Positions 19,474 through 64,000 of a stretch of 64,000 nt of DNA are shown piece after piece. Origin of the DNA: Merluccius polli (Eukaryota > Chordata > Actinopteri > Gadiformes > Merlucciidae); NCBI GenBank assembly GCA_030340625.1, contig JAOPHQ010005440.1:1-64000 (forward strand), written 5' to 3'. The notes beneath the pieces were generated by a model that saw only the letters and a program-made list of their open reading frames with translations, had not been told where the DNA came from and ran no database searches. The translations under genes were made by a program, and so were the position numbers. Every line of letters begins with the position of its first letter. Within the stretch, counting starts at the first letter, position 1.

Positions 19474-22160
19474 GTGGGTCGAACGTATTTGGTTCAGCAC
19501 TCTATCAATACAGGGGATGCACAACCAATCCATCAGCGGCCGAGACGATTGCCCAAAGCCCGCCAAGCTACTGCTGACCAGATGATACAGGAGATGAGGG
19601 ATGCTGGCATTATCGAGCCATCAGAAAGTCCATGGGTGTCACCAGTTGTAATGGCCAAGAAAGACAGGAGCTCTAGTTTCTGCGTCGACTACCAACCGCT
19701 GAATGACAAAACTGTGAAGGACTCCTACCCTCTGCCGTGGATAGACGAGTCCCTCAATTTCATGGCTGGTTCAGCATGGTTCTCCTCATTAGACCTCCAG
19801 AGTGGGTACTGGCAGGTGGCCATGGCCCCTGAGGACAAAACCAAGACCGCCTTGACCACAGGGTGCGGCTTGTGGCAGTTCACCACCATGCCATTTGGGC
19901 TATGCAACGCCCCGGCCACATTTGAAAGGCTGATAAATAATAATAATAATAATGGATTTTATTTTAAAAAGCGCCTTTCAGGTCACTCAAGGACACTGTA
20001 CAAGAATACATTAAAATCACACAGTTAAAATAAACAAACACAGGATAAGAGACATAATAAGGAAGGATCAACATAATAAGGTAAAATAAATAGGGCAAGT
20101 ATGGCAGTATGACATTAAGGATTATTTTGACAGAGGAATGATGGAAAAGGTCCTCGTGGATATGCCCCCAGAATGCTGCCTTGTCTACCTGGATGATCTC
20201 TTTGTCCATGGGCCATGTTTTGACTCAGCATTTAAGAGCCTGATGGAGGTACTGGAGCGGATAATGTGTGCAGGCCTGAAGCTTCACCTTGGAAAGTGCA
20301 GCTTTCTGCGGCAGGAGGTCGTCTTCTTGGGGCACAGGATCAGTGGAGCTGGCATCATGACAGAACCAGACAAGGTAGCAGCTGTCGGATTGACCTACCC
20401 CCACTGACGTCCACCAGCTGAGATCCTTCTTAGGACTGGCATCCTATTACAGGCACTTTGTGGCTGGGTTCTCCACTGTAGCTGCCGCCATGTTCGACTT
20501 ACTGCGCAAGGACACACCCTACGAGTGGGGACCACAACAGAATGCAGCCTTCCACAAGCTGAAACAGGCCTTATGTACGGATCCAGTGCTAGTTGTACCA
20601 AACACGGAGTTGCCATTTATCCTGGACATGGACACTAGCAACACAGGTCTTGCCGCAGTACTCTCGCAGCTGAATCCCGATGGAGAGCAGGTTGTTGCTT
20701 ACCACAGTCGTACCTTGGATAAGTCAGAGAGGAACTATTGTGTCACTTGCAGGGAACTCTTGGCAGTGATCGAAACAGTAAACCATTTCAAACATCCTCT
20801 GCGGCCTTCCATTCACCATCCGCACTGATCATGTGGCTTTGAAGTGGCTCATGTCCTTCAAAGAGTCAGAAGGAGAAGTCGCCAGCTCCAAGCTTTTCAG
20901 TTCACCATACAGCACAGAGCCGGTGAGAGTCACACAAATGCAGACAGCCTCTCCCGCCGACCGTGTGCCCCAGGCTGTCAACACTGCAACCGGGCTGAAG
21001 AACAGGAGGCAGCTGACCTACAGACAGGAGAGGTGATCTGTCGAGCTCTATTACCCAATGATGTAAGGGGTGGAGTGAACTGCAAACTGAAGACCCTGAC
21101 CTTAAAATGGTCATCCAACCGGCCGCCCTGGGAAGATGTGGTGGCGTAGTCGGCCACAATCAGAGGCCTGTGGTCCCAATGGCCTAGGTGGGAGCTGCAG
21201 GAAAGAGTCGTGAAGAGGTGCTCCGGCCTCATGCTTCCCCATACCAGCAGAGGGAACCGGTACATACTGGTCGCCAATGACTACTTTACAAAGTGGCCAG
21301 AAGCATACCCCCTTCCTGACCAAGAAGCAACAACCGTGGCCGAAACCTTGGTGCAAGGAATGTTCAGCCACTTTGGAACACTCTCTGAGCTCTACTCCGA
21401 CCAAGGGCGGAATTTTGAATCGCAAGTATTTGCTACTATGTGTAGCCAGCTTGGCATCCAAAAGATGAAAAAAAAAAAAAGAAGCACCCCACTTCACCCA
21501 CAAAGCGATGGGCTGGTGGAGCGGTTCATGCAGACCTTAAGTACCCAATTAGCACTCACCACTACCCCAGATCAGGGTGACTGGAACCTGCAGCTGCCCC
21601 TCATCCTCATGGTGTGCCACAGTGCGGTCCAAGAATCCACTGGTTGTACTCCTGCATTGTTGATGTTGGGCAGGGAGCTTAGAATGCTGCCGGAGCTGGC
21701 CTACAGACAACCACCCAATGCACCAGATGCAATTGTCCTCCTGAAGATTTTGCAATTATTACATTTTCCGAATTTGGTGGAGATGCTGGCCCGAAGTATG
21801 CCAGACAGTTACAGGACCGCCTGGAAACAGCCCACAGATTTGCCAGACACCAGACACAGCAGGCGGAGGTCCGTTAGAAGCGATGTTATGACACGCATGT
21901 CAAGGGGCAGGACTTCCAGGCTGGGGACCTCGTCTGGGTGTATGGACCTAAGAGAGTAAAAGGCCACTGCCCCAAGCTGGACAGCACCTGGGTTGGCCCC
22001 TGTTACGTGGTCGAGAGAGTTGGTGAGGTCGTGCACAGAATCAAACTGGCTCCCAGAGGTCGCACAGTTGTATTGCACCGGGATAGGATGGCGCCATACC
22101 GGGGAAATCAGCAACCAGCCTTCCCTGTGACACCTACATGTCCACACAGCAATCCTACAT
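19474..22160 (+). pseudogene. Ty3/gypsy retrotransposon pol remnants
   Basis: Fragments in order: reverse transcriptase N-part (19474-19934) with SPWVSPVVMAKKD, SSLDLQSGYWQ and TTMPFGLCNAPATF; RT C-part (20138-20407) with the YLDD active-site motif and FLGHRISG; RNase H (about 20400-20960); integrase core (about 21195-21750) with DYFTKWPEAYPL, YSDQGRNFES and HPQSDGLVERF; and a C-terminal part (about 21900-22140) with GDLVWVYGP and HRDRMAPYR. Stops and frame changes separate the pieces, an A12 run lies inside the integrase at about 21469-21481, and another element interrupts RT. No LTRs or gag were found. The copy is defective. Confidence 0.9.
19935..20134 (-). mobile_element. Retroelement tail inserted into gypsy RT
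   Basis: (AAT)n followed by GGATTTTATTTTAAAAAGCG and CCTTTCAGGTCACTCAAGG is the reverse complement of a fish LINE/SINE tail (AGGCGCTTTTTAAAATAAA, then ATT repeats). It splits the reverse transcriptase between its motif-B region and the YLDD region. So it is younger than the gypsy copy. Confidence 0.75.
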
Positions 22161-22169
22161 GATATTGTA

Positions 22170-24500
22170 GTTTTGCTTTTTGCGTTATTAAAATAACACT
22201 GTAGAAATGAAAAGAAAAAACGATAATTTTATAAAAACACGATTCTGCCAGTTTCCACCAGCTCAGATTCAGCAGGAAAAGATACGCACTATATGAATTC
22301 ACTTTTTTTCTTCTCTGAATATACGTTCGGAAAACCGAACCATTATCCGAAGCTTGGAATTAGGTATCCGATTGGTCCTTCAGCCAACCAGCACTGCAAG
22401 CCCCACCCCCAAAGTTCCTGTACTTTTGGAAAGTACTACCCTCCGAGCAGGGACTTTTTGTACTAACCCTGTACTGCAGAGATATGCTACTCCTTTAGAC
22501 CGCGGTGGAAACACAGACAACGGGCTGAAGGAACCTTTTAGTTTTTTTAACAGTTCCTGGGACTAAATGTTCTGGGTACTTTGGATGGAAACACGGCTTA
22601 GGCCGCATTCAGACCAAATCAGGCATTGCGGCGATTAGCGGGTTGTGCGGCGGTGTAGGAGTGGCTCATTTTTGTGAGTCATTGTCACATGATCCAAGCG
22701 ACTGCACGGCGATTCACGTCTTTGCACTCTCTCGTGGCAATGTTGTAAATCTCTGGAAAAGACATCACAGCGGTGATCAGTCGCTCTTCCATCTTCGCTC
22801 GTCTGTTTCAACTTTTCGGCATCCCCTGCGGTCCCCACCGCCATGCTACATGTGCCCGAGCCTGAAAACAGTTTGTGCTCTACAACTATTCCTTGAAGAG
22901 CACAAGTATTCCTGTGTCCAACAGTATTAAGACTACCATGTTTCTATAGGACACTAATATAATAAATAACACTTTGAATTTTAAAGGCTGATACTTAAAA
23001 GGTGCTGTAGATAAGATTTAAGATCTATAATTTGAGTGTACTCTATTATAAATGGCATAGCCATCCATCAGCTATTAGTGAACGAAATGCGCTATGATTT
23101 TAGATTTAGATTTCAATTTAGACTGCTCCCTGCTCATTTCCGGCCAATCGACCATCTGTTCACTGATTGGTTGGGGGAAACCATCAATCACAGGTGTGAC
23201 AATGCAACACTTCTCAATGGCGGAGAAATTTAGGGAGGGAGGGAGCAGAGGAAAGGGACTTTTTTGGCTTTAGTTAAAAAAATGTTGCTCTTACACATTT
23301 CTTCCCTCTCTATTTACAATTCTCAAGTCTTATACTGCAGCTTTAAAGGCTGATATTGGTCAAATTCAAAGGAAAGGAGGATCAAATAAAAATACAAAAT
23401 GACATTTAACAAGGTAAGCTTGTCCTACAAAATATACATTTTGTTACTGTAGGCTACTGTTTCGATTCCTAACATTTAGCACATACAGGTATATCAGTAG
23501 TGCATCCGTAACACAAAACAACAAATACCTGTCTTCCCATAACCATGATGATGATAATGAATAGTGTAATGATAATGAATCACAATTTTACTAACTTGAA
23601 ATGCTGTTTGCTAGGATGCATTTATTTGCTGACTGTTTGGCCAACCTAGATTAATCAGGACAACCCAATGAAAGATTAACCTCCAGGGGTTTCAGACACC
23701 CTTTGTGTGGGAAACAGTACCAGAACAAGCTTGCCGTACACTACACACACACTAGAGTTCCAGTGATGCATTCAATATGGTTGTAAACGGATGGCTATGT
23801 TCAAAATCAGCTACGTGTGACAAATAAGATTGTTCAGGAGCAATGTGAACAGCACAAAGCACATGGAATCTGATCTTTTCTAATCAGATTTGGCCCACTT
23901 CTCAATGTGCTTCTAAATATGACATCTGATCTCAGGCCATGCAACTGAAATGTAACAATATATGTTAAATGTCAGATCTTTGAAAACATTGTGAGCATTT
24001 AGGCATGCAACGTAAATGTCGCCTAAAAGCAATGTCTAGTGTGATGCGTTTAGTGGTGCATATATTGATAGCAATAGAATGTTTTGATGACTAATGTATT
24101 ATTCTAACACGAAACTTAAAACAATTTTAAAAAATCGCCCTCTGTCAGCACCAATTGGTTTTAGTAGATAGGTCATACTGCTTACTGTTAATAACCTTTT
24201 GACCTTTATGGAACAAGGACAAAACAAACCCAAAAGCATAGCCGTGAGAGAGCGAGAGCACCCATGCGTGTGTGTGCGTATGTGTGTCACAATGAGTGTG
24301 TTCCCAGCAGCAGATCAGCGTGTCACAGTGACTAGCAGCACAAAGCGAGCTGCGCTTCCTCGTCCCAGCGGACCACCGGGAGAACAGTAGAGGAGGCCGG
24401 CTTCATTGTGTCGGGGAACAAGAGAGGGGTCTGTAGCATGGGGGGGGGCAGGTCTGCAATTAAACAAAAGAAATGCAAAGAACAGTAGGTTTTTTTTGTG
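22170..24500. other. Intergenic, degraded MITE-like DNA
   Basis: I see no gene. About 22340-22610 has the AAAGTTCC/GGAACT and GGAAACAC style common in fish hAT MITEs. About 23035-23165 shares diverged sequence (ATAAATGGCATAGCCATCCA, then CTGACCAATC-like text) with 35158-35270. About 24420-24450 has a G9 run. The strand toward 24500 is the 3' flank of eif4g1. Confidence 0.45.
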
Positions 24501-24507
24501 TTCCGTT

Positions 24508-26058
24508 TTTATTGGCAATGTTTATTATCTTTTCCAGTTTTGGATGTGAAAAGCATTAATTTTCTTTTAATTAAATATCTTTTTTTTATTAAAGTAAAGC
24601 AAAAAAGGGGGGAAAAAAAGTATTTACATGTTTTGTTTTTCAATTATGAACCGGTAATCGTTGACTTGGGTGTGTGGGAGAGAGGGAAATTACTACACCT
24701 TCTGCCAGCTGAGGAGAGAAAAATATAAATAGGGGGGGGATAACGGACATTCTTTCGGGGGGGTGGGGGGGAACATTACATGGAGTTACATTTGCATTTC
24801 ATCTTGGAAAAAGAAAACAAAAATATCTATAATATATATATTTATATATATTTACAGAACTCTCCTGAAATGCATTTCCACTAATGGAAGCAGAAAAGGC
24901 CTTAGGATTCGTACTGTTCCAACTCTGTTTTTTCTCCATGACATTTTCTTTAAGTTGATTTCTTTTTCTATCTTCTATATATCATTTGATTTATTTTGTA
25001 ATTTTGCTTCAAGTTTTAATAACGATGATATCTGAATGCCTAAAAACTCCATAAATAGGCTGGGTGGGGATGCCCCCTCCCAGAGTCCCCCAAATGTAGG
25101 AGACGAGCAGAAACCAGACACACACACACACAAGTGGGTGGGAGGCAATCGGGGGGTGGGCGTGGTTACATGGTCATAAGGACAGCATTGTCAGCTCCCC
25201 AGCAGCAAAAAACTTCCACAAATGTCCATCGGCCCCCCCCACCCCCCGTCAGTCACCAGCACAATAACTCTCCTGTTCACCGCAGCAACCAGACACGAAA
25301 CCCGAAAAAAAAAACAAAAGCAAGAAAAACCAAACACCCTAAACCATTAAGTTTCTCTTCTGTATGCCTTCCTTTGTTTTATTTTTATTTTCTTATTAAA
25401 AAAGAGAAAATAAAGAAAGCACTCCCCAAATTTATCAGTCACCTCAAGAGTGAAAAAAAAGTCAAACCACCTACACACGCTTATCAAGTAGACGACACGC
25501 CTCGCACCCCCGTGTTACTGCTCAACTGTCACAATCTGTGAAGTAAATCATCCAAAAAATAAATAGATGTGAGCAGCCAGTTTTTTAATGCATGTTTTTT
25601 TCTGTCCTCAGTCATTAAGCAAAATGACTTGAATAGTGTCACTGTGTTTAAAACAGGAAATAAAACCTAAAAAAATACTGAAGTTGTAATCGCAAAACGT
25701 CCCTTTCTCTTCTTAGCAATCTGTCTCGCACTTCTTTTCTCAGTCAAATCATTGGGTTTCGTTAGTTTAAGCGGACATCGAGCAGCGCAAGATATTTTTT
25801 CTCCTAAGAAAATAAAAACAAAAAAAGCCAAAAATAAACAAAAACAAAAAACAAAAAAAGGAGATCGAAGTTCGATCCGTAATACAATCTCTCCCAGTTG
25901 AAGAATTTTTTTCTTGTTTTTTTTCTGTTTATGCAGAAGGTTTTTTAATGGATTCAGCGTCCTCTGAATCGTTGGCTCTCCCAGCACATCTCTTCTTCTA
26001 GTTTTGACTATTTATATATTTGTATGTGACAATCCCTCCAGGGGGCGCTGGGTGGCTT
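24508..26058 (-). other. eif4g1: Putative eif4g1 3'UTR and poly(A) signal
   Basis: The 1.5 kb after the eif4g1 stop has no coding sequence and is rich in A/T runs and C/G runs. Minus-strand AATAAA hexamers lie at 24508-24513 and 24521-24526; the first is the last clear one before ordinary repeats. The real cleavage site cannot be fixed from sequence alone, and other AATAAA-like sites exist upstream (for example around 25385-25410). Confidence 0.4.
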
Positions 26059-59232
<33,174 letters not shown>

Positions 59233-60267
59233 CTGTGAACCAGACACAAATTAAGTAAACTTGGGGCCTATTGCTGTAACTTTGGCTTGACACTCTGGCT
59301 CTGTACTATCAGTGTACTCTGTACACTGGCTTGACACATATACATGACACATTGTACATAAATATACATACGAAATATACACACAAAATACACACACACA
59401 CACACACACACAAACATTACACAATATGAACGTCCATCGCTTGTGTTCTGAAGGTCATGCCAGGGCCCTTTAAAGGGCAGTACATGCTTTCTGTGCAACA
59501 GCGAGCTTAATGGGCACTATAAAGTGAAAAGTGTGGCTTTGTGTCCAGATTGTCACCTCAAAAAATCTCACCATATCACTAAAGAGACATTGTTTCAATG
59601 CATTGGGTATAGGGCATCATTAAGTTAGCCAATAACACGCTTACACTAACAGCTGCTGTGTAAAGAACAGAACAGATGTTGGAGGTCCAAGAGCCACAGA
59701 ACCTTTCAAAGATACCAAGACCTCAATACATGAAAGACAAAAGTCTAGTACCCAAAGTTCAAAGTGATCGATATTGTCAACAAGACCTCCATGATTATCT
59801 GGCCTCATTCCACACTCTGAACCTGCCTGTACAGGCAACCCCCCTTTCTTTCCTTTTGATGGAAGGAAAGTACAAAAAAGCATGAAAAGGGTGGTTTCCT
59901 TCCCCCTCATCAGACTTGTTGCTCGCTAGAGTCAGTGCCACTTCTCCTGCTCTCACTCCCTCCCTGAGTGCATTTCACTCACATTACCCAGTTGCATTGT
60001 TGACCGGGAGCCACACACACCTAAATATAGTCAAAACCCACAGCTACTGGGAGACAGAGGGGGAAGGGGGAGGGAGAGAGAAATAGAGGGAGAGATAGAG
60101 AAAAAGGGAAGCATACTGGAACCCAGAATGAAAAGACCTTCCATGGATAAGGCCCGAAGTCTGTGAATAAATAAGGGTAAGAAACCACCTACCCTGGGAG
60201 TCCTCCTGCTCACAAGACGTGCGGTTCCCCATGTAGAATGCAGTACGTATGAAGAAGGCAAACCGGG

Positions 60268-60297
60268 GGGGGGGGGGCGGGGGGGGGGGGGGGGGGG

Positions 60298-60352
<55 letters not shown>
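60268..60352. repeat. Poly-G followed by GA microsatellite
   Basis: About 30 G (one C interruption) then about 25 GA units. Confidence 0.95.
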
Positions 60353-60353
<1 letters not shown>

Positions 60354-60833
60354 CTTTAAATCCCCTCTTTTGATCTTTTTCCCCGTTCCTGTTTTCCCCC
60401 CACAGGTGCCCCTGAGAAAGACTGGCCCTGTCACTGTTCCCCTCGTCCAGCGCGTCTCCACATAGCTCCTCCCCTTATCAGCGCCTCACTCCTTCTCTGC
60501 CCTCCCTCCCACTTCCTCCGTAGTGGCCTAAGGGGATTTGGTGCCGCCCAGTGAGGCTCTGAGCCACGTAAAAGACCACTGCCAGTGATCTGATCCTGCT
60601 GCTGGAGTTACAGCCCACCTCAACCTCAACGGAGAGGCTGAGGAGGGGGGAGGAGGAGGAGGAGTTAAGTAAACCATCCAACTGAATGAGATCGAGGGGC
60701 TTCCTCCTCCCCATAGAGCCTGTCATGGCAGCAGAGAACCCGCTACACGCATGTTGGAATCTTGATGGTCAAAGACTGCAAGTTTGCACTTGGGACATTG
60801 CAGTTGCAATTAGATTTATAGGTCCCTATATAC

Positions 60834-61625
60834 CAGTGTTGTAGTCGAGTCACTATGCCTCGAGTCCGAGTCCAGGCTCGAGTCTCCAGTGTACGAGTCC
60901 GAGTCAAGTCCACTACTCATATGAGTCAAGTCCGAGTCGAGTCCCTATTGATCCACATCGAGTCCGAGTCAGCACTAAAGTAAGCATACATGTTGTTACA
61001 TTTAAAAAAAACATAACTGTTGTGACGCAGCTCATAGGCGCATCCTAATGGCGGCAGCTATGAACTTTCATATGTATTTTACTGTTTTTAACTCACTCTA
61101 GTGCTCATAAATACTGTCCTGTCCTCTTAACAATAACTCACAGAAATGCAACTCTAATGTGCTTTATTTGCACATACATAACCATGTCTTATGAATAGCT
61201 TATGCTATTCATGATAGAAGACATGGTTATGAGCCACGGCGGGTCCGCGATCCACCTTCGTAGCGGATCCAACGCGGCGTGCAAGTGGACCCCGATACGG
61301 GTCCGTTTCGCGGATCCGTTCCGGAGACCGCGATACTCCTACGGAGTCCTTTTGCTGTGTGGGTTACTTACGTAGTTACGTTATTAAATGTATGACATGA
61401 AGCAGTAACATTCCCTTGCACTAAAATCATATACCAAATTATAGAATAATGGCATATTACAAGTATAGCCTAATGACATAAAAAAAAAGTCGAGTCCTCG
61501 TCTTAATTCTCGAGTCCCTAATGCACGAGTCCGAGTCAAGTTCGAGTCATTCAGTGCTTGAGTCCAAGTCAAGTCACGAGTCTCTAAATTTAGCTCACGA
61601 GTCGGACTCGAGTACTACAACACTG
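60834..61625. mobile_element. hAT-type MITE, CGAGTC-rich
   Basis: Perfect duplication CTATATAC at 60826-60833 and 61626-61633. Ends CAGTGTTGTAGTCGAGTC and ...GACTCGAGTACTACAACACTG. Both terminal regions are dense in GAGTC/CGAGTCCGAGTC. Internal inverted piece TGTCTTATGAATAGC / GCTATTCATGATAGAAGACA at about 61185-61228 and a GC-rich segment with GGATCC-type motifs (61235-61345). Confidence 0.92.
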
Positions 61626-61967
61626 CTATATACCCAACTCTAGTGTTCACACAGGGAATGTTTACATACTAGGCTGAGGTACATGGTATGGACCTGGTGA
61701 TCTTATACAGAGAATAAACAAAGAACAGCAGAATGGACACCAAAAAAAAGCCCAAAGCATTGTATTGGCCCACTGCAAAACAAGCTTTCAGAATAAAAGA
61801 ATGTGCTACTGCATCTTGAGGTATTGCATTAGATTTATTTTTCAATGTAAATACACAATTAACCATCACTTCTTTTAAAAAGTGCAAAATACTAATATTA
61901 TACAACAAGAGTGTCAATTTTGTTGAAATATATTGTTGTGATGTTGTCCACAATTGACCCTTTTCAG

Positions 61968-62240
61968 CGATATCAGTGAGAGATATTCCAAAGGAAATAA
62001 TAGAACATTTCTGGAATAATAGGTCTGAAATATCAGAGAGAAGTAGACCGAAAGGACTACAATATGCATTTGAGAGCTACATTCATAATATGATTTGTTG
62101 GTGGAGAATTGTGAATGAAGAGGACATTAAAATCAAGGGAAAAGCTCACCGGTCCCAATGCAAGCACCAGGCACCCCACGTCTTGACAATTCATGTGCAG
62201 ACAAACAGATACAGGAACGACAATGTTCTTGCACAGCAGG
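61968..62240 (+). CDS. Candidate isolated exon, unrecognised
   Basis: An open segment bordered by an acceptor-like GACCCTTTTCAG and a donor-like GCAGGGTGAGTC. It encodes RDIPKEIIEHFWNNRSEISE, GLQYAFESYIHNMICWWRIV and KAHRSQCKHQAPHVLTIHVQ. No frame shift over 270 nt. No partner exons were found in the window; it may be a transposon-derived exon like the THAP piece nearby. Confidence 0.35.
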
Positions 62241-62539
62241 GTGAGTCAATATATTGTTTTATTTTAAGCTAAAGTTTAGTTATGACTCCCTATAGCTTTC
62301 ATTATTTAATATATGTTTTTGCCAATTGCTAGAAAAAGTAAATGATCCCGCTTTTCCATTTGTTAAAGCATGACAGGATATTGCTCACACATCATGGGCT
62401 TGATCCATACATTGGATCTCATAAAGGCACAACAGGAAATGCCAACTAAATCCTGCACAAGTTTGCCACAACAATGGCACAAACCCAGGGGATGATAAAA
62501 TAAATAATAATAAGACGGATTCAGCTGTGAGTGAGGTCT

Positions 62540-62705
62540 TTCACACTGTTTAATACATACCCGACAACTCTCCTCTTGCATTTTTGGCTTTGGAAAAGTG
62601 AAAAACACAACACCCCCCTCTAAACTTTGAAGATATCTGCTGTCAGACTTGCAGGTTCCATATGCACATGTTTCAGCATTTTCCCTTGTTCTGACCTTGA
62701 CTAGG
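62540..62705 (-). pseudogene. THAP-domain relic
   Basis: Minus-strand frame encodes ETCAYGTCKSDSRYL, GGVVFFTFPKPKMQEESC and CIKQCERPHSQLN. The pattern C-x4-C ... P ... C-x3-H fits the first part of a THAP zinc finger as found at the start of fish THAP/P-element-type proteins. No in-frame ATG is close by and the domain is cut off after SQLNPS at a GT. Confidence 0.7.
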
Positions 62706-62719
62706 CGCCTAGTCAAGGT
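62694..62719. repeat. Perfect 26-bp palindrome
   Basis: ACCTTGACTAGGC and its exact complement meet at the centre GGCGCC. It lies at the upstream edge of the THAP relic. Confidence 0.92.
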
Positions 62720-62759
62720 TGCTTACGTAGGATGGGACAGTGGCCATTCTAGGGAGGGG

Positions 62760-63660
62760 CTTAGCTAAGGGCCAATAAAAAAAAATAAAAAAAGGGGTTA
62801 GGGTAAATATGCATTATAAAAACCTCATACTCATGCATTGATGTTTGCTAATAAATGTGTTCTGAATTGACACAGTGATATGTCCATTATGCCTGCGGGG
62901 TAGTTAAAGTAAAAGACTTTTTTCTCTCTTACCTACTATACATGATTGGAAAAATGATTGGGAGGGTTCAAAATGTTGCCCAGACACTGGATTATCTGTT
63001 TGTTTGTGGTTTTAAGTCATCAAACACAACTTTGATGACAAAAACAACAAAGCTAAGACATCATTTGTGATTGTTACTAGAAAAACAATTGTTTTTGATG
63101 GTTTTTGGCCTCTAGTTTGTTGAGTTTTGGTCACAGAGTGATATGGTTTAGACTGTTGGAATCAGTTGGAGTCTCAGCTGTCATATGATAGTTTGTGTAG
63201 ACAACATGTCGGGAAAAAGATCACTATTGCTGTGCATATTCATGTGCACATGACAAGTTATGAAATACATCTCTTGCTCATTCTCTTGTTTGGGGTTGGA
63301 ATTGTGTGTCATTTAGCTAAAAATGGGGGCATCTAGGGATGTATGACATGGCTACTTTCTCATATGTTTAAATGCCTTATGAAGTCTTTGATTTCGGGAT
63401 GAAGAGGTTAAGGTTTAAACTATGTAGACTCATCTTAATAAACAGCAGGAGGCCCAACACTAGACATCATTACTTCTGTGACTTTACTCTCAAAGTTTCT
63501 CTGGTCCCATTTTGGTTGCCTCCACTTGAATAATGTAGCACATTTTTGGTTTATTATTAACTTGCCACATACACAAGCACACAAGCTTCTAGCTCCACAC
63601 AAACAGCAGCCTATATATGCACCACTAAGCAAAATTTCCACCGTCTATTCATGGAGGCTA
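62760..63660. other. Intergenic or far-upstream eif4g1, no gene seen
   Basis: No splice-bounded ORF resembling eIF4G N-terminus was found here or elsewhere between 59233 and 64000. Confidence 0.45.
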
Positions 63661-63664
63661 CACT

Positions 63665-64000
63665 GGCCACCGCCGACAGTGTGTCTACCATAGGCGTAGA
63701 TTACGGGGGGGACGGGGGGGTCCCCACCACTATTTATAATTTTAATTTTGTCCTCACCACTTTTAAAAATGTGCAAACCAATTGCGACCACATACTCCGA
63801 AACCGTCAAGTCTAAATCATGCCACAGGCGCGCACGATGACATCCTCACCCCCCCCCCCCCCCCCCCGTCAACAATCGCGCCCCCCCCCCCCCCCCCCCC
63901 CCCGTCGACAATCGCGCAACCCCCCCCACCTTGACAATCGCGCACCCCCCCGTCGACAATCGCGCCCACCTTAAGTTAGGAAATTACAATAAGTCAGAAT
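63665..64000. repeat. C-run minisatellite and fish repeat head
   Basis: Begins TAGGCGTAGATTACGGGGGG, GACGGGGGGGTCCCCACCAC, a repeat head I know from fish genomes. From 63849 on, units GTCAACAATCGCGC / GTCGACAATCGCGC / TTGACAATCGCGC are separated by C-runs of 6-23 bases. It runs toward the window end. Confidence 0.85.

Overview
The window looks like teleost fish genomic DNA: a many-exon gene with GT-AG introns, long CA/TG microsatellites, Tc1, hAT and Harbinger DNA transposons, a 5S rRNA-derived SINE, a tRNA-derived SINE, and L2, L1-like and Ty3/gypsy retroelement fragments. The species cannot be named from the sequence.

Layout. Bases 1-4740 are repeat arrays: duplicated TG-rich blocks, a 1.2-kb inverted-repeat element with a 9-bp target duplication, and a roughly 600-bp tandem repeat. 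Bases 4954-6313 hold a compact three-coding-exon plus-strand gene for an unrecognised, OB-fold-like protein of 276 codons. Bases 7078-8288 are a broken Tc1/mariner element. Bases 9502-11289 are a 9-bp-TSD element carrying two later insertions, one of them a near-perfect 170-bp-arm fold-back. Bases 12271-16888 are a hAT element split by a PIF/Harbinger element. Then come a 5S-type SINE (about 17.9-18.5 kb), decayed gypsy pol remnants (19.4-22.2 kb), and a gene-poor stretch to 24.5 kb.

Bases about 24.5-59.2 kb, minus strand, are eif4g1, the translation initiation scaffold eIF4G1. I could place 25 coding exons from a Q-rich N-terminal exon (59027-59232) to the stop codon (26059-26061). Nearly all exon phases fit together. 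In order they encode the KRERK/IRIRDPNQGG segment, a long proline- and acid-rich linker, the eIF4E-binding YDREFLL motif, the MIF4G domain, an R/G-rich linker, the MA3 domain and the C-terminal W2 (Mnk-binding) domain. The extreme N-terminus lies beyond the window or was not found. Four exons between 38.6 and 43.9 kb carry six single-base gains or losses in C/G runs that break the frame; they look more like assembly errors than true decay.

The eif4g1 introns are heavily loaded with transposons. The largest is a 3.45-kb element with about 520-bp terminal inverted repeats in the last intron (27284-30735), itself invaded by a hAT-type element. Beyond the gene (60.8-64 kb) are another hAT MITE, a THAP-domain relic and C-rich minisatellite DNA. 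The most novel items are the OB-fold-like gene, the long-TIR element, the 9-bp-TSD element families with empty paralogous sites inside the window, and long TG repeats sitting directly on two eif4g1 splice acceptors.
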